Origin: an uncultured Thalassotalea sp.
Lineage (GTDB): Bacteria; Pseudomonadota; Gammaproteobacteria; Enterobacterales; Alteromonadaceae
Assembly: GCA_947492575.1 (NCBI GenBank)
Contig: CANLNK010000002.1
Span: forward strand, 345,304 to 409,303
Direction: 5' to 3'
Length of the DNA: 64,000 nt
Shown: piece after piece, positions 18,448 through 27,322 of the stretch
Numbering within the stretch: the stretch's first letter is position 1
How the letters are laid out: each line of letters begins with the position of its first letter
Made by a program: the position numbers and the translations under genes
Notes under the pieces: model-generated
What the model saw: only the letters and a program-made list of their open reading frames with translations
Databases searched by the model: none
Told to the model about the DNA's origin: nothing

Positions 18448-19167
18448 ATGAAGTCAGTTTGCCTATTGCTATGTTCAACGCTACTCATGTTTTTTGCGCC
18501 TAATCAGGCAATTTCGAAAACTCTATGGTCAGATTTCAGCTTGACCCTGCTGCAAGGTAAGGACTATGAAGTTGGTGACAACGAGAAAACAGTCGCAACC
18601 TTCGAATTTGCTTCAGGTAATAGTTGGGGCGATCAATTTTTCTTTCTAGACTATTTATCTTCTGAAAATGGCGACCGTCAAACTTACTTCGAATGGTCGC
18701 CTCGCTACCATTTAATGACAATAGAGCAGTCTAGGTTAAAAGCACTTTTCATTGCCACGACAATTGAGTCGAGTAACTTCTCGGGAGAAAATGGCTCTTC
18801 CAATAGTTTTACTAACTATTTATTTGGACTAGGCGCTTCATTCGAACTCCCCTACTTTAACTTTACCAAACTTAACGTTTATCGAAGAAACAACGAGCAG
18901 AGCGCAGATAACTATCAAACAACATTTTCTTGGGCGGTTCCCATTGGAGACCTCTATTACGATGGTTTCATTGACTGGACCAGCACTTCCAAAGACAAAC
19001 GTAGTAGTTTGAATTTTACCTCGCAGCTCAAATATAATCTTGGCGACTTGTTTAGCACCGAAAACAGAATATACATAGGTATAGAATACGTTTATTGGCG
19101 CAATAAATTTGGCATAAAAGACGTTGATGAAAAAAATGTAAATCTACTGCTGAAGTATCATTTCTAG
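18448..19167 (+). CDS. outer-membrane protein of the OmpK/Tsx-like family
   Basis: 239 residues. A signal peptide (ending AISK) is followed by LWSDFSLTLLQGKDYEVGD and alternating aromatic beta strands ending in YHF, a typical barrel C-terminus. The pattern WSDFS...GDQFFFLDY...FEWSPRYHL matches the nucleoside-specific channel (Tsx/OmpK, DUF5020-like) group. It probably forms a small outer-membrane channel; nucleoside transport is an inference from the family. The start is 32 bases from the MITE end. It interrupts the conserved trmB-yggL neighbourhood. Confidence 0.78.
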   Translation: MKSVCLLLCSTLLMFFAPNQAISKTLWSDFSLTLLQGKDYEVGDNEKTVATFEFASGNSWGDQFFFLDYLSSENGDRQTYFEWSPRYHLMTIEQSRLKALFIATTIESSNFSGENGSSNSFTNYLFGLGASFELPYFNFTKLNVYRRNNEQSADNYQTTFSWAVPIGDLYYDGFIDWTSTSKDKRSSLNFTSQLKYNLGDLFSTENRIYIGIEYVYWRNKFGIKDVDEKNVNLLLKYHF

Positions 19168-19233
19168 CATTACTTAGCCACCGACAATTAAGCTGCTTTA
19201 GTCACTGTGACCTAAGGCCAAAGTACATATATG

Positions 19234-19569
19234 CTAAGCCCACCAAACGTCATAAAGTTCGCTAACTGAAACGGCTACAACACCATTATCCTTCAACCAC
19301 TTTTCAACTGCTGCACGATGCGCATCGGTACACTTTCCAAGTTTTTGCGTACAAATAAGACCATGCCACAAGGTATCGCCCTCACCACCGTAGCCCAAAC
19401 CTTTTGGCTCAATAACTTCAGCAAAAAAGCGTGACAAGAAGTCGTCAACTTGCTCATCTGTCGTATCGTCTGCTAGTCGCCACGCAACGTCAAATCCAAG
19501 TTCTTGAAACTCATCTACGCGCAATTTTTTACGCAAGCGGCGATTACGGTTTTTAGCATTAGCTTTCAT
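19234..19569 (-). CDS. yggL: YggL family 50S ribosome-binding protein
   Basis: 111 residues beginning with the basic RNRRLRKKLRVDEFQELGF and containing LGYGGEGD and CTDAHRAAVEKWL, characteristic of YggL (DUF469). YggL of E. coli is reported to bind the 50S subunit. It is divergent from mutY, as in E. coli. Confidence 0.92.
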   Translation of the reverse strand: MKANAKNRNRRLRKKLRVDEFQELGFDVAWRLADDTTDEQVDDFLSRFFAEVIEPKGLGYGGEGDTLWHGLICTQKLGKCTDAHRAAVEKWLKDNGVVAVSVSELYDVWWA

Positions 19570-19693
19570 AACAATGTCTCTTTACTCTACAAATCCTCTA
19601 TTTTCGAGAGCATAGAGGTTATACGTTAAAAAGCAATGACAAAAGGAAAATGGATTGTCTAACTCTTTCTGTTTTCGCTACACTGTCGCCGTT

Positions 19694-20773
19694 ATGACGA
19701 ATCAAACCTATATTTCAGCCGAATCGGCAAAAAAATTCAGTGACAATATTCTGAGCTGGTATCACCAACAAGGTCGAAAGCATTTACCTTGGCAGCAGAA
19801 TAAAACTCCTTATCGCGTATGGATCTCGGAAATCATGCTACAACAAACGCAAGTAGCCACTGTTATCCCATATTACCAACGATTTATGGAAAGCTTTCCC
19901 GATGTGGTCAGCCTTGCAAAGGCTAGTGAAGATGAAGTACTGCATCATTGGACAGGCTTGGGATACTACGCGAGAGCACGTAACTTGCACAAAGCGGCAA
20001 AAACCATTGCTGAACAATATAGCGGAGAATTCCCGACCGATATTGAGCAGGTTATCGCACTGCCAGGTATCGGCCGTTCAACAGCTGGGGCGATCCTTAG
20101 CCTATCATTGAAACAGCATCACCCTATTTTAGATGGCAACGTAAAACGAGTTCTTGCCCGTTGCTACCTGGTTGAGGGCCATAATGCACAGGCAAAATAT
20201 GAAAAAGCGCTCTGGCCAATTACTGAAACCTTAACCCCCAAAAATGGTGTTGAGTTCTTTAACCAAGCCATGATGGATATTGGGGCAACCGTTTGCACTC
20301 GCTCTAAGCCTAAGTGCCAAGAATGCCCTGTAAGTGACAGTTGCCTGGCCAATGCCACCAACGAGCAAGCCAATTACCCACAGAAAAAACCCAAGAAACA
20401 AATTCCTGAAAAAAGTACGGTGATGGTTATTCCGATGCACAAAGGAAAGGTGCTGATGGAAAAACGACCTCCTTCAGGTATTTGGGGCGGTTTGTGGTGT
20501 TTTTACGAAGTAGATAAGGCAAAAGATATAGAAGCTCTTTTGAAAAAGATGAACTTAGTAGCAAGATCTCAAACTCAACTAGCCGAATTTCGGCATACTT
20601 TTAGCCACTTTCACTTAGATATAACACCAATTGTTGTCGAATGTGATCATCTAACTAATGCTGTTAATGATGGCGGCACTCAAAAATGGTTGTCACTCAC
20701 CTCGCCAGACAATGTGGGTCTTGCTGCATCAACAGTAAAAATCCTGCAAGAAATGACTGAAACCCACTTCTAG
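19694..20773 (+). CDS. mutY: A/G-specific adenine DNA glycosylase
   Basis: About 359 residues from the ATG at 19694; the frame is open from a TTG at 19655, but homology begins only after 19694. It has the N-terminal catalytic core ([20 protein letters not shown]), helix-hairpin-helix [14 protein letters not shown] with the catalytic Asp in [10 protein letters not shown], and the 4Fe-4S ligands C-x6-C-x2-C-x5-C (from CTRSKPKC). A C-terminal NUDIX-like 8-oxoG recognition domain follows. It removes adenine opposite 8-oxoguanine. yggX follows after an intervening binding-protein gene. Confidence 0.95.
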   Translation: MTNQTYISAESAKKFSDNILSWYHQQGRKHLPWQQNKTPYRVWISEIMLQQTQVATVIPYYQRFMESFPDVVSLAKASEDEVLHHWTGLGYYARARNLHKAAKTIAEQYSGEFPTDIEQVIALPGIGRSTAGAILSLSLKQHHPILDGNVKRVLARCYLVEGHNAQAKYEKALWPITETLTPKNGVEFFNQAMMDIGATVCTRSKPKCQECPVSDSCLANATNEQANYPQKKPKKQIPEKSTVMVIPMHKGKVLMEKRPPSGIWGGLWCFYEVDKAKDIEALLKKMNLVARSQTQLAEFRHTFSHFHLDITPIVVECDHLTNAVNDGGTQKWLSLTSPDNVGLAASTVKILQEMTETHF

Positions 20774-20886
20774 TGCGTTTCAGTTTGATTCGTCTCTTTG
20801 TGTAAAGCCGTTTCTAACCCATACAGTTTGTGTGTATATTATGAGTAAGCAGCCAATATAAGACAAAGTTCTAATGAGGTGAATAT

Positions 20887-21660
20887 TTGTTAAGCGCCAA
20901 CGCAGTATCGTTCAAGTCAATCATAACAATATCTATGGTTGGCATACTCTTTCTGTTAACCCCTATTAAAACAATATCTGCTGAGCCGCATTCATCACTC
21001 ACATTTTATAGTGAAATATACCCACCTGGGACTTTCTATCAGGACGGCCAACTCACTGGCGTTTCCGTAGAAGCCCTCCGCTTAATTTGGCAATCCTTAG
21101 GAGTACCACCTGCCGAAATCAATATTGTGCCGTGGGCGCGCGGCTACTCGATAGTGCAACAACAAAAAAATACTGCTTTGTTTACTATGTCTAGAATCCC
21201 CTCTCGGGAGCATTTGTTTAAATGGGCAGGACCAATATTTATCGATAAATACGTGATCGTCGCGCATAAAAACATTTCAGAAGAAAAACTTACTCCTGAC
21301 AACTTATTCAATAACTACTTCGCCCTTATTAGGGACGACGTAACCTCGCTTCTACTCAAAGAAGAAGGTGTAAGAAACCTAGTTGAAAGTAAAGATATGG
21401 AGCACGCTGAGCGCTTGTTTTCGGCGCGACGGATAGATTTACTGGTAATTTCTGTCAACGGGTTAGCTCAAATTTACGAAACCTCCCCCGCTAAACGAGA
21501 TAAATATAAAATAGTTAAAGAGCTTGCTGTCATCGGCGACTACATTGCATTTAATAAGCAAACCGACGATAAAATCATCCACCAATATCAACAGGCAATT
21601 GTTCGACTTCAACCCATGTTCAAGGCGCTTCACGCCAAATATCAGCTCAACCAAAAATAA
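20887..21660 (+). CDS. solitary periplasmic solute-binding protein (family 3-like)
   Basis: 257 residues starting at TTG (20887) with a strong GAGGTGA 6 bases upstream; the next ATG (residue 17) would cut into the signal peptide. The signal peptide ends near ISAEP. The body is a small bilobal family-3-like binding protein (YPPGTFYQDGQLTGVSVEAL, VPWARGYSIVQQ, MSRIPSREHLFKWAG). No ABC permease or sensor kinase is adjacent. A diverged paralogue lies at 55384-56130, sharing PWAR-Y and the SR-P-RE--FKW motif. Ligand unknown. The gene separates mutY from yggX. Confidence 0.8.
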   Translation: MLSANAVSFKSIITISMVGILFLLTPIKTISAEPHSSLTFYSEIYPPGTFYQDGQLTGVSVEALRLIWQSLGVPPAEINIVPWARGYSIVQQQKNTALFTMSRIPSREHLFKWAGPIFIDKYVIVAHKNISEEKLTPDNLFNNYFALIRDDVTSLLLKEEGVRNLVESKDMEHAERLFSARRIDLLVISVNGLAQIYETSPAKRDKYKIVKELAVIGDYIAFNKQTDDKIIHQYQQAIVRLQPMFKALHAKYQLNQK

Positions 21661-21745
21661 TTCTGCCCAATACTAGTTTAGGACGGCTAAATAAATGCTA
21701 TTATTGCGCTCATATTTTTGCGTCTCAACAAAGCAGGTTTAAGCA

Positions 21746-22018
21746 ATGAGTAGAACGGTTTTTTGCCAATTTTTAGACAAAGAAGCAGATGGTTTAGATT
21801 TTCAACTATACCCTGGCGAGATCGGCAAACGAATTTTCGACAACATTAGTAAAGAAGCATGGGCCGAATGGCAGAAAAAACAAACCATGTTAATTAATGA
21901 AAAGAAAATGAATATGATGAACCCTGACGATCGCGCATTTTTAGAAAATGCGATGGTTGGCTTTTTATTTGAAGGTAAAGAGCCAGAGATTGAAGGTTAT
22001 GTGCCGGAAAATAAGTAA
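21746..22018 (+). CDS. yggX: oxidative damage protection / Fe(2+)-trafficking protein
   Basis: 90 residues, the usual size. It begins [19 protein letters not shown] and contains [18 protein letters not shown] and MNMMNPDDR, all diagnostic for YggX. It is linked to iron handling and FeS protection, which fits its place after the FeS enzyme MutY. Its stop overlaps the next start by one base (TAATG). Confidence 0.96.
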   Translation: MSRTVFCQFLDKEADGLDFQLYPGEIGKRIFDNISKEAWAEWQKKQTMLINEKKMNMMNPDDRAFLENAMVGFLFEGKEPEIEGYVPENK

Positions 22019-22308
22019 TGGACAACCTGTTAAGTATTGATTGGCGAGTATTTATTACTATTTTTGCTTCAGTCTTTATTGCTGAGTTAGGCGATAAAAC
22101 GCAGTTGGCGACCATGTTATTTGCCGCAGACAAAGAAACGAGTAAATGGATGGTCTTTGCTGCAGCATCTGCGGCGTTAGTTGTTGCATCAGCTATTGGC
22201 GTGTTAGCCGGTACAGTGCTATCGGCTTATATCAGTGAAAAGGTATTAGCCTATATTGCTGGCGTTGGCTTCATCTTAATCGGTATTTTAACTTTAGTTA
22301 AAGCATAA
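22018..22308 (+). CDS. TMEM165/GDT1 (UPF0016) family half-size membrane protein
   Basis: 96 residues with three predicted helices and one copy of the family motif E-x-G-D-(K/R)-(T/S), here AELGDKTQLATMLFA. Two-repeat family members are about twice this length, so this is the single-repeat form that would need to dimerise. The family transports Mn2+/Ca2+. It is translationally coupled to yggX, giving a metal-homeostasis pair. Confidence 0.88.
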   Translation: MDNLLSIDWRVFITIFASVFIAELGDKTQLATMLFAADKETSKWMVFAAASAALVVASAIGVLAGTVLSAYISEKVLAYIAGVGFILIGILTLVKA

Positions 22309-22394
22309 CAGTAGCTTAACTGCATATCTCGCAAACTACCAAGAATAGTGACGGGTAAAAAAGCATCAAACGGTCAAGATTTTTAAAAAAGTAG

Positions 22395-22424
22395 TTGACC
22401 TCTATTATGAAAAGAAGTTTAATA
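22395..22424 (+). promoter_or_regulatory. sigma-70 promoter of the tRNA array
   Basis: TTGACC (22395-22400), an 18-base spacer and TTAATA (22419-22424) are followed by a GC-rich discriminator (GCGCCCGTCC). This fits stable-RNA promoters under stringent control. It lies about 85 bases before the first tRNA-Phe. Confidence 0.6.
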
Positions 22425-22510
22425 GCGCCCGTCCTGAAGGCAAGGCCCTCAAGACAGTGTTAATGAGTTTGAAATTATCCTTTGGGATGTTCAGATTTAT
22501 ACCGAGGTTT

Positions 22511-22586
22511 GCCCAGATAGCTCAGTCGGTAGAGCAGGGGATTGAAAATCCCCGTGTCGGTGGTTCGATTCCGCCTCTGGGCACCA
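22511..22586 (+). tRNA. tRNA-Phe (GAA), copy 1
   Basis: 76 bases including encoded CCA. The acceptor stem GCCCAGA/TCTGGGC pairs, and the anticodon arm GGGGA-TTGAAAA-TCCCC gives anticodon GAA. D arm and T arm (GGTTCGATTCC) are intact. Confidence 0.98.
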
Positions 22587-22675
22587 TCTATTTTGAAATA
22601 GCGATATAATCGATATTTCGGTGCCAAGATAATCCTGTTAGTAATAATCATGGTTTATCGCACACAGTTTTGTGT

Positions 22676-22751
<76 letters not shown>

Positions 22752-22797
22752 TTTATTCAAGTTTAAGTTTTACTTAAGCTGTTCTGATGTTCAGAAC

Positions 22798-22876
22798 ACC
22801 CGGATAGCTCAGTCAGTAGAGCCATTTGGGAATGCATTGAAAATCCCCTACAGGAAATTCAATTCATACCGAAATT
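22798..22876 (+). pseudogene. decayed tRNA-Phe-like sequence
   Basis: The stretch keeps the D-arm region of the neighbouring tRNA-Phe (GGATAGCTCAGTCAGTAGAG) and its anticodon segment (ATTGAAAATCCCC). It has an insertion in the anticodon stem, and its T arm is degenerate and cannot pair with the acceptor. It lies directly before the intact second tRNA-Phe, consistent with a third, eroded copy of the array unit. Confidence 0.8.
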
Positions 22877-22877
22877 T

Positions 22878-22953
22878 GCCCAGATAGCTCAGTCGGTAGA
22901 GCAGGGGATTGAAAATCCCCGTGTCGGTGGTTCGATTCCGCCTCTGGGCACCA
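22878..22953 (+). tRNA. tRNA-Phe (GAA), copy 2
   Basis: Identical to copy 1 over all 76 bases, with anticodon GAA and encoded CCA. The flanks are also similar to those of copy 1. Confidence 0.98.
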
Positions 22954-23041
22954 TCATTTTGAAATAGTGATTAAATCGTTATTTCGGTGCCAAGATAAGC
23001 CTCTTAGCAATAATTATGGTTTATCGCACACAGTTTTGTGT

Positions 23042-23117
<76 letters not shown>

Positions 23118-23125
23118 TTCATAAG

Positions 23126-23153
23126 AAAACCTCGCAATCGCGAGGTTTTTTTT
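23126..23153 (+). terminator. rho-independent terminator of the tRNA array
   Basis: The stem AACCTCGC/GCGAGGTT with a 4-base loop and a run of eight T starts 9 bases after the last tRNA. Confidence 0.93.
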
Positions 23154-23373
23154 CGTCTCGAGTTTATTAAAGGAACGCTCCTAAACAGGCCTACTGATTA
23201 TAATCAGTAGCTATGGCCTTCCAATAAGCCCTATACGCCCTACTCTCTTCGTATTTTCAGCGGTGGTTGAATCCACTTTATTTTGTCAGCAGCTCTAAAT
23301 TTTTTAGTTTTGTCAGTACACACTAGCTAACGAAATTACTACTCAGTTTCTTTAATATGCGCACTGAACGCTT

Positions 23374-24522
23374 TTACAGCGCTAATTGCACGACTTTGTT
23401 TCTTCCAGATTGTTTTGCTTGATACAACGCCTTATCAGCTCTATCAATAGCTGTTTCAATTGAAGCGTCTTCTCCTTTGAGTTGCACTACACCAAAACTA
23501 GCAGTTACATCAATTTGTTGGCCGTTATACTCGAATGACGTACTTTCAAGCGCGACTCTTAAACGCTCAGCAACTAGCCTTGCATCATCAAAATCAACTC
23601 GGCCAAGCAAAATAACAAACTCCTCACCACCTAGGCGCCCTATCAGATCACTATCTTTAATATTTTGTTTAATAACGTCTGTTGCACGTTGCAACACCAA
23701 ATCTCCTGCCGAATGACCAAAGTTATCATTTATTGCTTTAAACTTATCTATATCCCAATACACCAGACATACATGCATTTCTTTCTTCAATAACGAAAGC
23801 AGTTTGTCTTGCGCAATTTGAAAAAAGCCTCGTCGATTGAGACAAGTTGTTAAAGAATCTGTAATTGCCTGAATACGCATTTTCTCTGACATGTCCGATG
23901 CAAGCACAAAGACAATAAACAACGACATGCCGATGTAACCAGTCGGCAATGACACAAAGTTTATCATTCGATAAATATCAAAATACTCGGCATTCCACTC
24001 TGCACCTTGCATCAAGGCATAGGTTGCAGCAACCCCCTGAGAAATGGCGAATAGAATATAAGCTGACGCCGCCCCAATTTCGGCAGCCCTTGGTTTATCG
24101 CGGTGTTTAAGAAGAACGTAACCACAAAGGAATAAGTAAAAAACGGTATGATAAATATAAAGTGAAGTACTTAAACCACGATGTAAATCGATAACGGTGA
24201 AGTAATAAGTTATCGCTATAATGGCGAGGCCCGACATAAGTAGAGACGTCTTACTAAAGCGTGAATTTGTCCTAACTAGATGCCCCCAGGTGCCAAAAAG
24301 TATGGTGCCTACGGATAATGTACACGCAATCATCCAATACGTATTAAAGTCAGAGGGTTTGAAGATATTGACCAACCATTGGCACGCGCCGACCACGAAC
24401 GTAAACGCCCAAATCAATGTGTGTCGTTCCCTGCCCATTGAAAAATATGCTGTAAAAAATATAACAGCCAGTACGATATTTGTAAAAAGCAAAGAAACAA
24501 TTATGTAGAAGAAAGCACTCAT
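23374..24522 (-). CDS. membrane diguanylate cyclase (GGDEF)
   Basis: 382 residues. About seven N-terminal membrane helices (to residue 205) are followed by a complete GGDEF domain (about 215-375). The active-site motif is RLGGEEFVILL (near 293). The upstream signature DSLTTCLNRRGFF and GHSAGDLVLQ are intact. The product would be c-di-GMP. No inhibitory RxxD site is evident before the GGEEF. It is a single gene with its own promoter; the sensed signal is unknown. Confidence 0.9.
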   Translation of the reverse strand: MSAFFYIIVSLLFTNIVLAVIFFTAYFSMGRERHTLIWAFTFVVGACQWLVNIFKPSDFNTYWMIACTLSVGTILFGTWGHLVRTNSRFSKTSLLMSGLAIIAITYYFTVIDLHRGLSTSLYIYHTVFYLFLCGYVLLKHRDKPRAAEIGAASAYILFAISQGVAATYALMQGAEWNAEYFDIYRMINFVSLPTGYIGMSLFIVFVLASDMSEKMRIQAITDSLTTCLNRRGFFQIAQDKLLSLLKKEMHVCLVYWDIDKFKAINDNFGHSAGDLVLQRATDVIKQNIKDSDLIGRLGGEEFVILLGRVDFDDARLVAERLRVALESTSFEYNGQQIDVTASFGVVQLKGEDASIETAIDRADKALYQAKQSGRNKVVQLAL

Positions 24523-24941
24523 CGATTACTACCAAAAACCAATCAATTTAACTTTATTTTAACATATATCGATAGAAACTTTAGAAATACGCGATAGGAT
24601 TTCAGCCTCCTGCGAAGCAGTTCTTTTTAGATCATTGAAATACCGATGTAATCGTTTAATCGAACGATAAGCTTTTGAAGCAGACTCCAGATATTTCACC
24701 AATTTCATACTCAGCTAACTAACATTAAATAGAAATACAACGCACACAACCAAGCTCTTCCTGTGAGCTGCAGCTAGCAAATTAGTTTTTGTTCTAATAA
24801 ATCCCCTCAATAGCTAAAACTATTTTGGAAATAAATCAAAACCTTGCTGAAAAGCGTCTACACTTAAAATAACTCTTGTTCCCTAGAGTGAAACACTCAT
24901 TTAAATTTCAGTATTCGGATACCATAGACAGTGAGGTTTAC
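24523..24941. other. intergenic region before the GTPase/OmpA cluster
   Basis: About 420 bases between a divergent cyclase gene and the coiled-coil gene. It is AT-rich. The frame of the coiled-coil gene is open back to a TTG at 24876, without a ribosome site. Promoters in both directions are expected. No RNA gene or long repeat was seen. Confidence 0.5.
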
Positions 24942-25517
24942 GTGGCAAATCAAGCATCGAATGGAAGCAATGCGGCTCCAGAATTAACCAACCAATTAGG
25001 GCAACTTCGCGACATCCTGTTTGGCGAAGATAAGAGAGAATTCGAAGCGCATTTCGAAGATATCGAACACTCTACGGCCAAACAATTAGACCAACTCTCT
25101 GCGCAAGTGCATCAAGAACTCGCCGAATTGAGAGCAGAGATAACACGACATTTTGACCAGCTTAGCGAACGCCTCAGCGACATTGACCACTTGCATATGG
25201 AAAGAGCGGACCAAATTCAACACTATGCAGAAACAACAGCTCAGCACCTATCTACCTTTGAAAAAGCAACCGAATCAGCAGCTTTACAACTTGAGAGTAA
25301 GCTCGATAGTGAAAATAATAAGCTTCACAGGTCAATGGATGAAAAATTCGAGCAACTAAGCCAACAACTAGTGAAATTAGAGAAGTCGCTCCGTCACGAT
25401 AAGGCAGACCGTAATTTACTAGCAGAGGTTTTAACTCAAGCAGCGGCGCGCATTAGCTCCCCTGAACTTGCAACTGAAACGCCAGAAAAGAAAAGCTCTG
25501 ATAACGCTAAAAAGTAA
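24942..25517 (+). CDS. coiled-coil protein of the GTPase/OmpA module
   Basis: About 191 residues from a GTG at 24942, chosen for GAGG 6 bases upstream (an upstream TTG at 24876 has none). An N-terminal segment LGQLRDILFGEDKREFEAHF is followed by a long, charged, heptad-patterned region (to about residue 165) and a polar tail. No signal peptide or membrane helix. The LFGED segment resembles LLFGDN near the N-terminus of the next gene product, which suggests a common docking peptide. It lies 38 bases before that gene. No database family is claimed; function is inferred only from context. Confidence 0.78.
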   Translation: MANQASNGSNAAPELTNQLGQLRDILFGEDKREFEAHFEDIEHSTAKQLDQLSAQVHQELAELRAEITRHFDQLSERLSDIDHLHMERADQIQHYAETTAQHLSTFEKATESAALQLESKLDSENNKLHRSMDEKFEQLSQQLVKLEKSLRHDKADRNLLAEVLTQAAARISSPELATETPEKKSSDNAKK

Positions 25518-25555
25518 TACGATTTTTTGGCAAGTGATTACTGCCCTATTACATT

Positions 25556-27322
25556 ATGGACGACAAAAAAATAGAAGCACCCGACATTACCAATGTGCAC
25601 TCGTTACTATTTGGCGATAATAACGAGCACATAACAGATGCCGTGCGCAGCGAAGCTAGAAGTATTGTTTCAGATGTCATTAGTGAAGCGATTCACGACA
25701 GAGAGCGCAAAGATCAGAGCCTTTCGCAAACAATAGCTCCTCTCATGGAAGATGCTATAGCAAAGAGTATTGAAAATAATAAAGCAAGCTTGATCAGCTC
25801 CCTGTACCCGGTAGTCGGTGGATTGGTGCGCAAATCCGTAAGCGTTTTCTTTAATAGCTTTCTTGAAAAACTCAATTACCTCGTTGAATACAGTCTAACG
25901 ATAAAAGGCTTGAAGTGGCGTATAGAGGCCTGGCGAGAAGGTATTCCCTTTGCGCAATACATGATCAAGCGTTCATTTGTATACCGAGTTGAGCATGTTT
26001 TGCTGATTCACCGTCCAAGTGGGAACTTGCTGATGGATGTTGCCAGCGAACACAGCGAGTGCGCAGATCCGGCATTAATGTCAGCCATGTTAACGGCAAT
26101 TGATGATTTTGTTATCGATTCATTTAATGCGAAAGACAGTATTCTCGACACGATAAAAACACAAGATTTAACACTGATCATCGACAGTGCTCCAAATGCA
26201 GTGCTTGTCGCTGCAGTCTCTGGTTTACCACCCAGTGACCTTCAACAATCAATAACCCAACGCTTAGAGCAGATACATGCAATGTTTCTCAATGAGCTTG
26301 TTGACTATCAAGGTGATAACACGCCATTTCATAATGTTGAACCTCATTTACGTAGTTGCCTTGTTTCAGAGGCAACTCCTAGCCAACAAAAGAAGCCGGT
26401 ATACGGGACATTATTAGCAAGTGCACTCGCTGTGTTATTAATAGCAACCTTTGGTTATCAAAGTTACTCGCGCCAACAACAACTAGACGCATTAACAGCG
26501 TTAACACCACCCGCAGGCATACACATAGAACAAGCTGTATGGCAAGGAGATAGCATTGCATTAACGCTTTGGCGAGATCCTTTTTCGACTTCAGTAGAAG
26601 AATGGCTAACTGCGAATGGTATTCCCTTCGAAGAGATTCAACTAACTGAAACGCCCTATTTATCTTTATCAACAGAAATTGTTGATGCAAAAATAGAGAC
26701 CTTAATAGCTGAACTAATGCTTACTCCGAAAGTTTCCTATCAGTTTGACAGCGGTAACTTGTCGTTAGAAGGCAATTTATTGGCAGAAGAAGCCAATACA
26801 CTGGCATCTCGCTTAAGAAGTATCCCAGGGGTCAATCAAGTAGACACTAACTTGCTACAACTTCAAGCTGTCAACCAAATAGATGATCATCAACAACGTC
26901 AATGGCTGTTTGACAGCTACCTCGCAAAACTAGCTGTCGCTAACGTAGATTTCGCCGTTGAAAGCGCAGAGTTGTCTCCAACAATGAAAGGCAAACTAAA
27001 AAACATAGCACAATCTATAATTTACCTAGATAAATTAGCACCTGACTTAAACATTAGTTTCGCAGTTATCATTGCGGGTTATAGCGACAGTCAAGGTGTT
27101 TCAACCCAGAACCAAGCACTAAGTGCCGCGCGCGCCAATCACGTAAAATCTCAGCTTGTAGAACTCGGCGTTCGCTCAGAACTTTTACACAGTGTCGGTA
27201 TTGGTGAAGTACCGCTAGCACAAGTGCAAGACGGCTCTAGAAAAGTACTATTTTCGACCATGGTAATGGCTCAAACAGCCACTCCCCCAAAAGCTGCTGT
27301 AACTAAGGCAAAACCCCTATGA
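25556..27322 (+). CDS. membrane protein with roadblock/longin-like cytoplasmic part and periplasmic OmpA domain
   Basis: 588 residues. Parts in order: N-terminal VHSLLFGDN (14-22); helical region (85-145) containing LYPVVGGLVRKSV and SLTIKGLKWRIEAWREGIPF; an alpha/beta domain (146-265) starting RVEHVLLIHRPSGNLLMDVA and ending near LRSCL; one membrane helix (about 283-303); a BON-like segment (about 395-437); and an OmpA domain (460-572) with GYSDSQGVSTQNQALSAARA. The order puts residues 1-280 in the cytoplasm and the OmpA part at the peptidoglycan. The LIHRPSG domain looks like the longin/roadblock-type partners of bacterial small GTPases (inference), and a small GTPase gene overlaps its stop (ATGA). 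Similar proteins with LLLGPE and LIHR-TGLLL motifs are widespread but, to my knowledge, poorly characterised. Confidence 0.85.
   Translation: MDDKKIEAPDITNVHSLLFGDNNEHITDAVRSEARSIVSDVISEAIHDRERKDQSLSQTIAPLMEDAIAKSIENNKASLISSLYPVVGGLVRKSVSVFFNSFLEKLNYLVEYSLTIKGLKWRIEAWREGIPFAQYMIKRSFVYRVEHVLLIHRPSGNLLMDVASEHSECADPALMSAMLTAIDDFVIDSFNAKDSILDTIKTQDLTLIIDSAPNAVLVAAVSGLPPSDLQQSITQRLEQIHAMFLNELVDYQGDNTPFHNVEPHLRSCLVSEATPSQQKKPVYGTLLASALAVLLIATFGYQSYSRQQQLDALTALTPPAGIHIEQAVWQGDSIALTLWRDPFSTSVEEWLTANGIPFEEIQLTETPYLSLSTEIVDAKIETLIAELMLTPKVSYQFDSGNLSLEGNLLAEEANTLASRLRSIPGVNQVDTNLLQLQAVNQIDDHQQRQWLFDSYLAKLAVANVDFAVESAELSPTMKGKLKNIAQSIIYLDKLAPDLNISFAVIIAGYSDSQGVSTQNQALSAARANHVKSQLVELGVRSELLHSVGIGEVPLAQVQDGSRKVLFSTMVMAQTATPPKAAVTKAKPL

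Noticed and set aside
22797..22876. Fifth functional tRNA
   Set aside because: The acceptor and T arms cannot pair and the anticodon stem carries an insertion; annotated as a pseudogene.
24876..24941. Upstream TTG start for the coiled-coil gene
   Set aside because: No ribosome site before TTG 24876, whereas GTG 24942 has GAGG at good spacing and begins just before the LFGED motif.
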